The notes beneath the pieces are model-generated. The model saw only the letters and a program-made list of their open reading frames with translations, had not been told where the DNA came from and made no database searches. A program made the translations under genes and the position numbers. Positions 39,301 to 40,869 of a DNA stretch of 64,000 bases are shown here, in pieces. The DNA lies in NCBI GenBank assembly GCA_963971285.1, contig OZ020258.1, positions 9,134,614 through 9,198,613 of the forward strand, written 5' to 3'. The DNA is from Astropecten irregularis (taxonomy: Eukaryota; Echinodermata; Asteroidea; Paxillosida; Astropectinidae). Every line of letters begins with the position of its first letter. Position 1 is the first letter of the stretch.

Positions 39301-40864
39301 TAAACCAAACAACAAGCAGACATTCCTGCTCAGGGTAATACCAACATGGCCTCTGTCTTCTCCAAAGCCACCGTAGTTACCAATTATTTGAACTGAAACT
39401 GAAAGTACACAACAATGCACCTGCACCCAATGAATTACAGATTCCTGGTTCTGTGTTAATTTCAAAATCATCAGTTAGTATCATAGAAACCAAAACAGAA
39501 AATGTTCACAGATTTACGTATAACTTTCAGGGTATGAAGATGGTGCTGGTAGAAACCTTCTGTTAAATTTTCCCGACTGAAACGGTGTAGGCCTATTTAT
39601 CTAGAAATTAGTAAAACACCGACCGAAAATCTTTCTGATCTTTTAAAAGATCAAAACTAAAAGAGAAGACTTACGAAATACTGTGTCCGTTTTTCACGAT
39701 TTTCTAAAGTGGGCACCGTATGGGACTGAAATTTCCACAGATGACTATTACTGTATCTTCTTTGATATTTTTGCCCATGAATCTGTATTTCTTTGATAAA
39801 AACCAAAGTATGATATTACCTTTAAGGGTCTTGTTCAAGGGTCTTATGCATTACGGGCGTTTCACAAAAGTGCGCCGTGCCATGACTTTGCAACGCGTTG
39901 GTCAATTTGTCGACAAACTGCGCATCTTTCCACAATGCGCAGTTTGTCGACAAAATTAATTCCGCGCATTGTGATTGGACAATGCGTTACAAACTCATGG
40001 TGGCGCACTATTGCGAAACGCCCGTATCAGTCCATCCATTAGAAATCTAAAATCACAAGTTTGTGTGTTTTGTTTTACTCTTTTCTCGGGTATAGATTTG
40101 GTCTAAAATCAAAGAGTCTGCAGGTATGGATGACGGTATGCCTAAAGAACGACTAAGAACAGCAGCTGATGTGCATATCAATGTGGTACACTCAGAGATC
40201 CTTAAACAGAAACGGAGGTTGGTATGAGCAATGGGGCTAGGCCTAACTATATGTTTCATGCAATTCATTAATTTTTTACCATAGATGTTTATTTTTAATT
40301 TTATTTTAATGAGGTGATAACCTTCACTTCTGTTTAAGTATCCAATTCACCCAAAACACATCTCACAGTTGCAAATGCTTTATGCTCGCTTTAAAGGCTT
40401 AAATTAAAGGTATCAAAGGTAAGGCAACACAAATAAGTACGGACCTAAACCGTCTGGTAAGTGTCTTTCAATACAAGACGATTATAAAATCATCAAGATG
40501 AAATGAGCGATCATAATCTGGTTTGTCTATGTTTGAACTTATAGAATGAAAGAGATTACGAGTCGATTGGACAAGCAGTATGACTTACTACGTCTCATTG
40601 TACAGAAGATGGAGATTCGATCTGAAGCTGATGATATGGATGAAGGGGAAAAACTTTCAGGACAAAGGTAATATCATCTATACATGTACTTATACACATA
40701 AAATAATCTTCTTTCATTTCTTTTTCTTGTCCACTAAAAGTACTTACAGAGATCAGCTAGATGTGGTTACTCCGCGCATGCTCACAAAATTGCGTGCGCT
40801 CGTTAACTTGAAGACCGACTCACTCCCATTCAACACATGTTTTTGTCCATTCGCGTTAAACTAA
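185..40864 (+). CDS. TRPA1: TRPA1 cation channel gene (5' partial, 25 coding exons in window)
   Basis: Ankyrin-repeat TRP channel of the plasma membrane, known in other animals as a Ca2+-permeable sensor of electrophiles and temperature. Exons: 185-341, 4901-5076, 5620-5727, 6858-6969, 8703-8860, 9685-9824, 12794-12842, 14042-14242, 15752-15921, 17333-17497, 19818-19932, 20378-20544, 22458-22539, 23195-23251, 24340-24435, 24927-24997, 25741-25900, 26964-27053, 28157-28329, 28870-28999, 38555-38755, 39155-39334, 40096-40217, 40545-40667, 40750-40864. All phases match and give 1105 residues plus stop. Diagnostic stretches are LLSHPVCVNYLSMKW before S1, LMLGELDF in the pore, LAMQVELHTELE after S6 and LRLIVQKMEI in the C-terminal coiled coil. 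Residue numbers below count from the Met codon at 185. Human TRPA1 has 1119 residues and aligned residues are offset by about 36, so only a short N-terminal part is missing. A good acceptor precedes 185, so that Met is probably internal. Confidence 0.96.
457..808 (+). mobile_element. M1 miniature element (TTAA type), forward
   Basis: Defines M1: about 350-370 bases. TTAA is followed by AGGTAGTATCATACTTTGGT and the inverted copy ends the element before another TTAA. The inside is non-coding and carries TTTGATCTTTTAAAAGATCA, itself a small palindrome. TTAA ends are the hallmark of piggyBac-type elements; no transposase is present. This copy has diverged ends. Confidence 0.82.
1012..1374 (-). 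mobile_element. M2 miniature element (TTAA type), reverse
   Basis: Defines M2: TTAA ends with AGGTACAATACATGATTGGT termini (diverged here). One half, around CACCATCTTCATACCCTGAA, is shared with M1, while the other half is unrelated, so M1 and M2 are sister families. Confidence 0.75.
1850..2628 (+). mobile_element. S1 tRNA-derived SINE, interrupted by an inserted element
   Basis: The head has A-box-like TGGCCTAGTGG and a B-box-like GGGTTCAGATCC. The body contains AAGACGCTTT, CCAGGTGTAAATGGGTACCT and GTGAGGGTAGAGATGGCT, shared with the copy at 38806. The tail is a TAA repeat. About 490 bases of other DNA sit between head and body. Confidence 0.75.
1925..2416. mobile_element. inverted-repeat element nested in the S1 SINE
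   Basis: Ends are GGTGCACCACACTAAA and its exact reverse complement at 2401-2416. CCATG occurs on both outer sides and may be the target duplication. No coding capacity is seen. Confidence 0.7.
2719..2859. mobile_element. M6 miniature palindromic element
   Basis: Defines M6: GGGGTCGATTTCAC at the left, and an inverted copy ending GTGAAATCGACCCC at the right. The inside repeats ATCGTA and TACGAT words and folds back on itself. Confidence 0.75.
3708..4074 (+). mobile_element. M1 copy, forward, abutting M3
   Basis: Near full length. Its right-hand TTAA (4071) is also the left end of the next element, M3. Confidence 0.78.
4071..4656 (+). mobile_element. M3 miniature element (TTAA type)
   Basis: Defines M3: TTAAAGGG ends with an imperfect inverted pair (TCTCTGCAATAG against CACTGCAGCAACC). 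The inside contains GATGTCATCTGGGTAACTGA and CATGAGCATGCATG, both seen again at 10418-11270. Confidence 0.65.
4901..5076 (+). CDS. TRPA1: TRPA1 exon (residues 53-111, ankyrin)
   Basis: The acceptor TTCTTTACAG joins phase 1 and completes an Asp codon. The exon carries NSGNTPLHLAVLHEK and LAPIHVAAEQNK ankyrin motifs. It ends in phase 0 before GTAACT. The following intron starts with an incomplete M3-type repeat stretch. Confidence 0.93.
5310..5412 (+). repeat. M3 fragment
   Basis: The right end of M3 only (AATAAGACGTGCCATTCATT through CACTGCAGGAACCC), in the intron after the second TRPA1 exon. Confidence 0.65.
5620..5727 (+). CDS. TRPA1: TRPA1 exon (residues 112-147, ankyrin)
   Basis: Phase 0 exon of 36 codons with the motif REHIDVNLPGDMGQTALHFG. 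It matches the human stretch around EHRTIDVNLEGENGNTA. The donor is GTGAGT. Confidence 0.93.
6389..6822. mobile_element. M9 miniature element (TA-flanked)
   Basis: Defines M9: CAGGGTGTCCC at one end and GGGACACC(C)TGTATA at the other, next to TA. Subterminal AAAAACGCAACAC and CTTGAAGTGATAAACAG are present. TA flanks and such ends suggest a Tc1/mariner-type non-autonomous element. Confidence 0.7.
6858..6969 (+). CDS. TRPA1: TRPA1 exon (residues 148-184, ankyrin)
   Basis: Phase 0 start after GTTTTAG. It encodes HATHSAATHGSTGVLELLIN, equivalent to the human repeat with IHQAAFSGSKE. The donor is GTATGT in phase 1, and a TAA follows if the intron is read through. Confidence 0.9.
7008..7133 (+). 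repeat. short inverted-repeat element, copy 1 of 2
   Basis: Carries TCCGAATCTGTTGTCTAGAG, AGACCTAGCCGTAGCTCTGG and CCCGTTTCGGACACGGCC. The same element occurs in opposite orientation at 25099-25240. Confidence 0.6.
7715..8084 (+). mobile_element. M1 copy, forward
   Basis: The left end is intact after TTAA; at the right end TACCTT is followed by TCAG instead of TAA. Confidence 0.78.
8703..8860 (+). CDS. TRPA1: TRPA1 exon (residues 185-237, ankyrin)
   Basis: Phase 1 join completes a Tyr codon. It holds REGNTALHSAVNSGDYNAVK and CLEYGARIDVQQ, aligned with human TPLHLAVQNGDLEMIKMCLDNGAQID. It ends in phase 0 at GTAATA. Confidence 0.93.
8925..9105. mobile_element. M5 miniature element
   Basis: Defines M5: GGGGCCAATTTCATAGA then CTGCTTAAGCA, and an inverted copy ending in TCTATGAAATTGG. 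It is a short form (about 180 bases) lying just after a TRPA1 exon. Confidence 0.72.
9406..9647. mobile_element. M5 copy
   Basis: About 240 bases with both ends. It lies next to a stretch (9285-9405) that is repeated beside another M5 at 50725-50846. Confidence 0.75.
9685..9824 (+). CDS. TRPA1: TRPA1 exon (residues 238-283, ankyrin)
   Basis: Begins after TTTCAG with GEQATPLHLACTQGSLDIVK and LMISSRQDD, equivalent to human IHFAATQGATEIVKLMISS. It ends in phase 2 with an Arg codon split across the intron. The donor is GTTAGT. Confidence 0.92.
9898..10088 (+). mobile_element. M4 copy, truncated
   Basis: Starts at TTAAAGGGAGCATAATCGG and continues to CAGATGCTGGGTTTTTCAAG; the right end is missing. 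Confidence 0.65.
10131..10421 (-). mobile_element. M2 copy, reverse, left part missing
   Basis: Runs from TATGAAGATGGTGCTGG to ATCATGTATTGTACC and a final TTAA (10418-10421), which is also the first base group of the M3 element next to it. Confidence 0.7.
10418..11270 (-). mobile_element. M3 copy, reverse, carrying a nested foldback
   Basis: The TTAAAGGGTTCCTGCAGTGC end is intact. The body matches M3 at 4071-4656 on both sides of a foreign insertion (10766-11188). Confidence 0.65.
10766..11188. mobile_element. foldback element nested in M3
   Basis: Ends are CCCGCTTCAAACGTCGAAC and its inverted copy TTCGACGTTTGAAGCGGG. Motifs GACACGGCAGAA and CGACGTTTGAAGCAACTGCC recur inside, so the element is built of several inverted repeats. 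Confidence 0.7.
11275..11443 (+). repeat. M2 right-hand fragment
   Basis: From CTGTTTCGGTCTTTG to the TACC end before TTAA. The left half is lost. Confidence 0.65.
12159..12427 (-). mobile_element. M1 copy, reverse, internally deleted
   Basis: Both ends are present (AGTATCATACTTTGGT and ACCAAAGTATGATACTACC) but the middle with the GATCTTTTAAAAGATC palindrome is gone. Confidence 0.75.
12794..12842 (+). CDS. TRPA1: TRPA1 short exon (residues 284-300)
   Basis: Only 49 bases. It completes the split Arg codon and encodes AAMFDHAEIVDYLLEE, matching human ASLFDHHELADYLIS. The acceptor is TTTTGCACAG and the donor GTACAT, phase 0. It is easy to miss in gene prediction, but frame and alignment require it. 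Confidence 0.92.
12972..13273. mobile_element. foldback element
   Basis: AAACCAAGGATTC at the left pairs with GAATCCTTGGTTT at the right. Arms continue with GCGCCCTAGG and GCCTGATGAAACC, and with AGAAGAAGATACAGTTTT against its complement. Confidence 0.72.
13880..14016 (-). mobile_element. S2 tRNA-derived SINE, truncated
   Basis: On the - strand the B-box reads GGGTTCGAATCCCACC. It shares TTGCCCTTCACCG and TGAGTACT stretches with the copy at 36360. The right boundary is next to the acceptor of the TRPA1 exon at 14042. Confidence 0.65.
14042..14242 (+). CDS. TRPA1: TRPA1 exon (residues 301-367, ankyrin)
   Basis: Phase 0 exon with QRTPLLLATQRGSWRSVLLL and DSEDRNVLHLIVLYGG, equivalent to human SPLILATASASWNIVNLLL. 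An S2-type tRNA-derived SINE ends only about 25 bases before the acceptor. Confidence 0.94.
14330..15278. mobile_element. M9-type composite, split by another element
   Basis: Contains two to three rearranged M9 segments (CAAATTCTACATGGT, CTTGAAGTGATAAACAG, AACTAAGACTGAATTA in both orientations). It ends at 15278 with TTTCTGGGACACCCCGTATA. The element at 14557-14794 interrupts it. Confidence 0.6.
14557..14794. mobile_element. near-perfect palindromic element flanked by TTAA
   Basis: TTAAGCCCACCGCACACTA at the left and its inverted copy at the right. Arms are near 100 bases, including GGATCGCAAAGCATTCTGGG and the reverse. It sits inside M9 sequence, with TTAA on both sides. Confidence 0.75.
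15346..15711 (+). mobile_element. M1 copy, full length, best preserved ends
   Basis: 366 bases including TTAA on both sides. Both termini match the family 20-mer. This is a good reference copy. Confidence 0.85.
15752..15921 (+). CDS. TRPA1: TRPA1 exon (residues 368-423, ankyrin)
   Basis: Encodes SSGCTPMHYATREGCIKAVQ and KQSPLHFAAR, equivalent to human DGCTPLHYACRQGG and KKSPLHFAASYGR. The donor GTAAAT is in phase 2. A complete M1 element ends about 40 bases upstream. Confidence 0.95.
16166..16321 (+). mobile_element. M1 left half
   Basis: Stops at the internal TATTTCTTAA, where a reverse M1 begins. The missing right half is not found beyond that second copy. Confidence 0.7.
16318..16680 (-). 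mobile_element. M1 copy, reverse, joined to the half copy
   Basis: Begins at the TTAA inside the previous M1. The right end is slightly decayed (TTACCTATAA). Confidence 0.75.
16793..17197 (+). mobile_element. M4 miniature element (TTAA type), full
   Basis: Defines M4: TTAAAGGGAGCATATAGG plus ATTTGCAAAGATG, and an inverted copy ending GCAAATCCTGTACGCTGCC before TTAA. Inside are CTTCCTTACAGACGTTGTTT and GGGTTTTTCAAG motifs. Confidence 0.78.
17333..17497 (+). CDS. TRPA1: TRPA1 exon (residues 424-478, ankyrin)
   Basis: Continues with YGRYNTCKQLLESN and EGMTALHIASWFGHYRVVK, aligned with human YGRINTCQRLLQDIS and HGMTPLHLAAKNGH. The GTGAGT donor splits a Lys codon in phase 2. Confidence 0.95.
17526..17774. 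mobile_element. M5 copy
   Basis: Starts 28 bases after the TRPA1 exon that ends at 17497. Both ends are present. Confidence 0.73.
17776..18165 (+). repeat. interspersed repeat shared with 24700-24890
   Basis: Shared words include GAAGCCAAAGAAAGGC, CCAGCTTCG, CATGTATCTCAAGC and GACACAAAATGGCGGT. G and C homopolymers interrupt it near 17900 and 18010. Confidence 0.5.
18222..18554. mobile_element. inverted-repeat element
   Basis: AGGCCTAAAAAAAAAATTG then TTGTGTTGCCCTC at the left; the inverted copy ends in TAGGCCT at the right. The arms are about 32 bases. Confidence 0.75.
18805..19013. repeat. imperfect foldback
   Basis: GGGGAACTTGAC with ACTGACTATACCAAA at the left pairs imperfectly with TTTGGTATAGTCAGT and GTCAAGTTCCC at the right. 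Confidence 0.55.
19418..19775 (-). mobile_element. M1 copy, reverse
   Basis: Complete between TTAA sites, 43 bases before the TRPA1 exon at 19818. Confidence 0.82.
19818..19932 (+). CDS. TRPA1: TRPA1 exon (residues 479-517, ankyrin)
   Basis: Encodes DHNGRSPMHLAAMEDYTNT, matching human DHNGWTALHHASMGGYTQT. It ends in DDDG in phase 0 before GTACCA. Confidence 0.94.
19985..20190 (-). mobile_element. S3 tRNA-derived SINE, reverse
   Basis: Defines S3. On the - strand it reads AGCTCAGTTGGTAAAGCGCC (tRNA D-arm-like), then GGTTCGAATCCCACTCCAGT and a tail with TCTTTGTTCAC. Confidence 0.75.
20215..20345 (+). mobile_element. S3 SINE, forward, head-truncated
   Basis: Starts near GAGGTCGCCGGTTCGAATCC and runs into the tail TTTTTCTTTGTTCAC and TCAGTTTCCCTTG. 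It is head to head with the previous copy. Confidence 0.7.
20378..20544 (+). CDS. TRPA1: TRPA1 exon (residues 518-572, last clear ankyrin repeat)
   Basis: Encodes DTALHLAALEGKANAVIFLL and NHGAEIRRNNNN, equivalent to human NTALHFAAREGHAKAVALLL. It lies about 30 bases after a pair of opposed S3 SINE copies. Phase 2 donor GTATGC. Confidence 0.95.
20595..20950. mobile_element. M6 copy, interrupted
   Basis: GGGTCGATTTCACGAAG at the left, GTGAAATCGACCCC at the right. It is split by the element at 20660-20858. Confidence 0.75.
20660..20858. mobile_element. hAT-like miniature element nested in M6
   Basis: CAGTGGCGTCGCCA and TGGTGACGCCACTG form the ends. The flanks are an exact 8-bp direct repeat, ATCGTAGG, the size typical of hAT elements. 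The inside is rich in C and G runs. Confidence 0.8.
20962..21224. repeat. related GGTGGCGTATCTAGG / CCTAGTTACACCACTG element
   Basis: Imperfect inverted ends similar to the nested hAT-like element; inside are GCGCCC and TGCCCC words. Confidence 0.5.
21450..21720. mobile_element. M8 miniature element
   Basis: Defines M8: CCCAATTTCATGAAATCCG and TTACCGTTAG at the left, with GTAACGGATTCCATGAAATT at the right. Inside are GCAGAATGCATATGAC and TAGCAGAAAATAATC. Confidence 0.7.
21819..21890 (-). tRNA. tRNA-Glu (anticodon CTC)
   Basis: On the - strand it reads TCCCATATGGTCTAGTGGTT and so on to CCCGGTGTGGGA plus discriminator A, 72 bases. Acceptor arm TCCCATA pairs with TGTGGGA (one G-T pair). The anticodon loop is in GGCGCTCTCACCGCC. 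The A box TGGTCTAGTGG and B box GGTTCGATTCC are intact, and a T5 run lies about 10 bases after the 3' end as Pol III terminator. It is almost identical to human tRNA-Glu-CTC. It lies antisense inside a TRPA1 intron and, unlike the S1-S3 heads, has no repeat tail. Confidence 0.95.
22091..22444 (-). mobile_element. M1/M2 hybrid element
   Basis: The left end is M1 (AGGTAGTATCATACTTTGGT after TTAA) and the right end is M2 (AATCATGTATTATACC before TTAA). Confidence 0.75.
22458..22539 (+). CDS. TRPA1: TRPA1 exon (residues 573-600, linker)
   Basis: Encodes RWHEVM, TPCKNTKPHML and LVEYMPEVAL, aligned with human RWDECLK and IEYLPECMKV. The donor is at the second of two candidates, TTG followed by GTAAGT, because that keeps the reading frame. 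The position of human Cys621 is Pro586 here; the nearest Cys is C581. Confidence 0.92.
22597..22969 (-). mobile_element. M1 copy, reverse
   Basis: Complete between TTAA sites, directly after the exon ending at 22539. Confidence 0.8.
23195..23251 (+). CDS. TRPA1: TRPA1 exon (residues 601-619, linker)
   Basis: A 57-base phase 0 exon encoding AVLDRCEDQIEHSLRQCRA. C606 aligns with human Cys641, and C617 corresponds to human Cys651 with one extra residue between. Both lie in the electrophile-sensing region. Confidence 0.92.
23398..23777 (-). mobile_element. M4 copy, reverse
   Basis: TTAAAGGCAGCGTACAGG to GCAAATCCTATATGCTCCC and TTAA. The right TTAA is shared with the next foldback. Confidence 0.77.
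23774..24186. mobile_element. long foldback element between TTAA sites
   Basis: Arms of nearly 200 bases: GTGGATGTTAAACACTCAAC, AAATTACTTGACATGAGA and GGGGGCAGCAGACAAATTTA all return inverted at the right. The centre is AAAGGCTCCCATATCTGACG against its complement. A half copy is at 28353. Confidence 0.75.
24340..24435 (+). CDS. TRPA1: TRPA1 exon (residues 620-651, pre-S1 linker)
   Basis: Encodes YTYDFRYLQC, aligned with human YIEYNFKYLQC; C629 corresponds to human Cys665, the key reactive residue region. The exon ends with PLLVLN in phase 0 before GTAAGC. Confidence 0.94.
24700..24890 (+). repeat. interspersed repeat, second copy of 17776-18165
   Basis: GAAGCCAAAGAAAGGCCCCAG followed by CTTCGTCATGTACCTCAAGC and ATGGCGGTGGCAAAATAAAT. 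Confidence 0.5.
24927..24997 (+). CDS. TRPA1: TRPA1 exon (residues 652-675, pre-S1)
   Basis: Encodes FNRIKLLSHPVCVNYLSMKW, almost the same as human NNRIELLNHPVCKEYLLMKW. K674 aligns with human Lys710, another electrophile-reactive residue. The final Trp codon is split in phase 2. Confidence 0.96.
25099..25240 (-). repeat. short inverted-repeat element, copy 2 of 2
   Basis: Reverse copy of 7008-7133, starting with GGCCGTGTCCGAAACGGGCT. Confidence 0.6.
25269..25636. mobile_element. foldback element
   Basis: GAGTTTACAACGCGTTGGCC plus AATCACAA pairs with TTGTGATTGGCCAACGCG plus TTGCAAACTC. The inside has CCGGATGCGGCTCAGGCTCC and a related inverted segment. Confidence 0.7.
25741..25900 (+). CDS. 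TRPA1: TRPA1 exon (residues 675-728, S1)
   Basis: Carries the first membrane helix around LLYLFFLAFLTLFTC, followed by an extracellular loop rich in Asp and Glu with one Cys. The acceptor is TTCTCTACAG. It ends in phase 0. Confidence 0.94.
26043..26290 (+). mobile_element. M4 copy, right part replaced by minisatellite
   Basis: From TTAAGGGAGGATATATAAGG to CCAGCATCTGATGAACC, then the 20-bp tandem repeat begins where M4 would go on. Confidence 0.65.
26291..26450. repeat. 20-bp minisatellite, 8 units
   Basis: Unit close to CTACCGTTCTTACCGATGTG, with small changes (CTACC/AAACC, CCGATG/CCAATG). The stretch stays open as coding in one frame, but there is no sign it is an exon. Confidence 0.85.
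26640..26870. repeat. possible inverted-repeat element
   Basis: TTAGGGAGAC occurs at the left, and GTCTCCCTAA at the right near 26850. The inside is not structured. Boundaries are approximate. Confidence 0.45.
26964..27053 (+). CDS. TRPA1: TRPA1 exon (residues 729-758, S2)
   Basis: A 90-base phase 0 exon with the second membrane helix ATTWILLIYAVLSIIKEIIQ. The intracellular end leads into the S2-S3 loop. Confidence 0.93.
27269..27523. mobile_element. palindromic element
   Basis: GGCCGCCGCACACGAGAGCT and ATCTTCCAAGCAAAA pair with the inverted right end ...GTGTGCGGTGGCC. The core GGTGAGATTTCTGCCTCTC also folds back. Its end resembles the 14557 element. Confidence 0.75.
27679..27806. repeat. 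palindrome
   Basis: CCTGAAGTTTAGTACACTCAGG against CCTGAGTGTACTTAACTTCAGG, with inner GTTAGCTGGTACCCAGCTTC against its complement. Confidence 0.72.
28157..28329 (+). CDS. TRPA1: TRPA1 exon (residues 759-815, S3 and S4)
   Basis: Starts with KHKYFQEVNNAIECVLYSC, aligned with human KRNYFMDISNVLEWIIY. S3 is followed by S4, which ends in FTLLLYLQR, nearly identical to human MNFLLYLQRF. Phase 2 donor GTAATG. Confidence 0.96.
28353..28600 (+). mobile_element. half copy of the 23774 foldback
   Basis: Starts at TTAAAGAGGATGTTCAAC, only 23 bases after a TRPA1 exon. It reaches GGGGGCAGCAGACAAATTTA and CAGATGTAGGAGCC, then breaks off. Confidence 0.68.
28870..28999 (+). CDS. TRPA1: TRPA1 exon (residues 816-859, S4-S5 linker and S5)
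   Basis: Encodes FDIFGIYVVMFLEILRTLVQ and then SILFIAFGLTFFMLL, aligned with human FGIFIVMLEVILKTLL and LLAFGLSFYILL. It ends in phase 0 before GTGAGA. The 9555-base intron that follows carries the nested gene. Confidence 0.96.
29891..30061. mobile_element. foldback with hammerhead-like core
   Basis: Arms of about 70 bases (GAATCGTGCGTACTTTCGCA, CTTCTATTCGTT, AAGGTCTCAACGTTTCGACT and inverted copies). The - strand centre carries CTGATGA, a GACTAG...CTAGTC stem and GAAAC. Confidence 0.68.
30440..30775 (+). promoter_or_regulatory. likely promoter region of the nested gene
   Basis: CG-rich words (GCGCGCAG, GTTGCGCGTACAGCG, TACGCGCGCGTA) stand out in AT-rich intron DNA just before the first ATG of the nested gene. 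No clear TATA box is seen. Confidence 0.4.
30776..30793 (+). CDS. nested gene exon 1 (MEKISS)
   Basis: ATG in a strong context (CAAGATGG), six codons, then donor GTAAGA. Confidence 0.5.
30776..35596 (+). CDS. nested gene of unknown function inside TRPA1 intron (5 exons, about 629 aa)
   Basis: Exons 30776-30793, 31673-31759, 32202-32333, 33815-33931 and 34061-35596, joined in phase 0 throughout; stop TAA at 35594. I do not recognise the family. The protein is hydrophilic, with no signal peptide or membrane helix. It has a basic run KLRKWRRRRRAK near the start of the last exon. An acidic middle with two FDLED/FELED motifs and three N-x-W motifs follows. The end is helical with coiled-coil character (RQTERLSDRISSTFMEFYNV). 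The first ATG has A at -3 and G at +4. A cytoplasmic or nuclear adaptor is possible, but this is only a guess. The small first exon and the exon at 32202 are the least certain; the last exon is the best supported by its length and codon pattern. Confidence 0.72.
31257..31582. mobile_element. M9 copy with both ends
   Basis: TACAGGGTGTCCCAGAAAAA and its inverted counterpart ending GGGACACCCTGTATA. This is the cleanest M9 in the window. Confidence 0.8.
31673..31759 (+). CDS. nested gene exon 2
   Basis: 29 codons, AFNHCRHMTGWLVEH and on to SHTKVK, between CTCTCGCAG and GTAATT. An M9 element ends about 90 bases upstream. Confidence 0.55.
31921..32064. mobile_element. foldback element
   Basis: AGAAGGAAGGTTTGCGGTGA and CACCATGTAATCTCTTCT return inverted at 32020-32064. 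Half of this family recurs at 48100-48160. Confidence 0.7.
32202..32333 (+). CDS. nested gene exon 3
   Basis: 44 codons with SDPGPSRLFSVPKLCHTG and ending DESKS before GTAAGA. The acceptor ATTAAAG is weak and could move within the exon. Confidence 0.55.
32432..32779 (-). mobile_element. M1 copy, reverse
   Basis: In the intron after exon 3 of the nested gene; both TTAA ends are present. Confidence 0.8.
33098..33678. mobile_element. M5 copy split by M1
   Basis: GGGCCAATTTCCTACAGCTG at the left and ACGAAATTGGCCC at the right. Without the inner M1 and one TTAA the M5 order is restored. Confidence 0.75.
33120..33454 (-). mobile_element. M1 copy, reverse, nested in M5
   Basis: Both sides are TTAA (33120-33123 and 33451-33454), the target being the CTTAA in the M5 end. 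The element is slightly deleted. Confidence 0.8.
33815..33931 (+). CDS. nested gene exon 4
   Basis: 39 codons, MDSDQDTSRTERGESSIW and on to RQFAPNK, between CTAG and GTAACC. It begins with an ATG, so an alternative start here is possible. Confidence 0.62.
34061..35596 (+). CDS. nested gene exon 5 (511 codons)
   Basis: Long open exon after CCCTTTCAG. It also starts with an in-frame ATG. Features in order: Cys-rich SASCCLCLPMP, basic run, FDLEDVND, FELEDNGE, VNSWSFEED, VINSWRNTD, VILNDWRK, then the helical tail and IQWDTRITILPTIWEDD. It ends in NQEDY. Confidence 0.85.
   Translation: MGKPTCHPCRQTRDNHGLGRDDESASCCLCLPMPQKLRKWRRRRRAKVVPLSSAALTSEVTLFDLEDVNDIQKHSCLGFSTPSRTAPLDQEERAIVTLPGTAVSVFELEDNGETPNLALPARDVMKVGEELQKKHYVREVQRSSDSDDSFGSHLHLSRPKTSRGFRLDKDMSRNDLPHLETPGGKPESHHEVNSWSFEEDIGKESIERDPACDILDAMDLKMGRSEESSSEIVINSWRNTDYDEVEDAAYPSGVDKLNRSEQVEEAVLHMKEDSGTSKACQTEMILGTTIMSPDQETRRRTCEEDARYEKQQREQWQLAAIGEWSTMCQDLDEDDYESEFYLGLDDTQKEEVILNDWRKITEQYNSVDVIQDLQNMLTLSKCTISQCERALRQFSRVCRGPVPLSKSGQTKAEAITSLSRMLHRQTERLSDRISSTFMEFYNVFEEIDILRSRQDRVEDTLGSDLKKKDSESSKKASRRIQWDTRITILPTIWEDDILEVTERPLDNQEDY
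35906..36287 (+). mobile_element. M4 copy, forward
   Basis: The left end has decayed (GGCCGGAACATAGGCCTATAG); the right end TGTACGCTGCC and TTAA is intact. Confidence 0.72.
36350..36525 (-). mobile_element. S2 tRNA-derived SINE
   Basis: On the - strand: TGCTAGCTAAGTGGTCTAGT then GGAGGTCGTGGGTTCACATC. The tRNA-like fold is plausible, but the B box has one change and a repeat body is attached, so it is not a tRNA gene. Confidence 0.7.
36867..37230 (+). mobile_element. M1 copy, forward
   Basis: The left end is complete; the right end is interrupted after GCTACCAAAGTA. Confidence 0.76.
37839..37922 (+). other. 27-codon reading frame in CG-rich setting
   Basis: MAAHEHEHFAAL then TDTDLNEIVNILFEI and stop. 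It follows GC-rich DNA (GCAGCGCGCGTGCGTGAGCC). It may be the first exon of an unseen or transposon-derived gene. No partner exon is found. Confidence 0.3.
37931..38077. mobile_element. foldback element
   Basis: ATATCACATGGTTT, GGTGGACAG and CGATTCTAGC return inverted at the right. The centre has GTTGGAAGTTGACAAACTAG against TTGTCAACTTCCAAC. Confidence 0.75.
38555..38755 (+). CDS. TRPA1: TRPA1 exon (residues 860-926, pore and S6)
   Basis: Phase 0 exon with the pore helix and filter LMLGELDF. E882 sits where human TRPA1 has Asp915 and insect TRPA1 has Glu. S6 follows, ending in LLLPVLLMNLL. The acceptor AAAACAG is followed by GTAAAC; a few codons at the start could shift if another AG were used. 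Confidence 0.95.
38806..39082 (+). mobile_element. S1 tRNA-derived SINE, complete
   Basis: TGGCCTAGTGGTCTG head, GTGGGTTCGAATCC B box, then TGGGCAAGACGCTTTATCAC and GTGAATGGGTACCTGTGAGG. It lies in the intron between the pore and TRP-box exons, right after an M5 end fragment (38777-38805). Confidence 0.78.
39155..39334 (+). CDS. TRPA1: TRPA1 exon (residues 927-986, end of S6 and TRP-box region)
   Basis: Encodes IGLAVGDIAEVQ and KRLAMQVELHTELENNLPK, nearly identical to TRPA1 from insects and mammals. It ends in phase 0 at GTAATA. Confidence 0.97.
39474..39826 (-). mobile_element. M1 copy, reverse
   Basis: The left end is shortened (TTAGTATCATAG); the right end is intact with TTAA. Confidence 0.76.
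39853..40025. mobile_element. inverted-repeat element
   Basis: ACGGGCGTTTCACAAAAGTG and CGCC against the right end GGCGCACTATTGCG plus AAACGCCCGT. Inside, TTGTCGACAAACTGCGCAT folds on its inverse. Confidence 0.75.
40096..40217 (+). CDS. TRPA1: TRPA1 exon (residues 987-1026, C-terminal linker)
   Basis: Ends in SEILKQKR, aligned with human MEILKQKYRLKDL. Two donors are possible: GTTGGT at 40218 and GTATGA at 40222. The first joins the next exon in frame as RRMKEITSRL, so I chose it. Confidence 0.9.
40310..40400 (-). repeat. M4 fragment
   Basis: AACCTTCACTTCTGTTTAAG and CACATCTCACAGTTGCAAAT followed by GCTCGCTTTAAAGG, the M4 left end reversed. Confidence 0.6.
40545..40667 (+). CDS. TRPA1: TRPA1 exon (residues 1027-1067, coiled coil)
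   Basis: Encodes MKEITSRLDKQYDLLRLIVQ and KMEIRSEADDMDEG, matching the central tetramer-forming coiled coil of TRPA1 (fly: HLVRLIVQKMEIKTEADDVDEG). Phase 2 donor GTAATA. Confidence 0.96.
40750..40864 (+). CDS. TRPA1: TRPA1 terminal coding exon
   Basis: Encodes DQLDVVTPRMLTKLRALVNL and a short Cys-containing end, with stop TAA at 40862. The acceptor may be at 40749, or nine bases earlier at 40740 in the same frame and behind a better pyrimidine tract. The final residues are poorly conserved in the family. Confidence 0.8.
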
Positions 40865-40869
40865 GCATC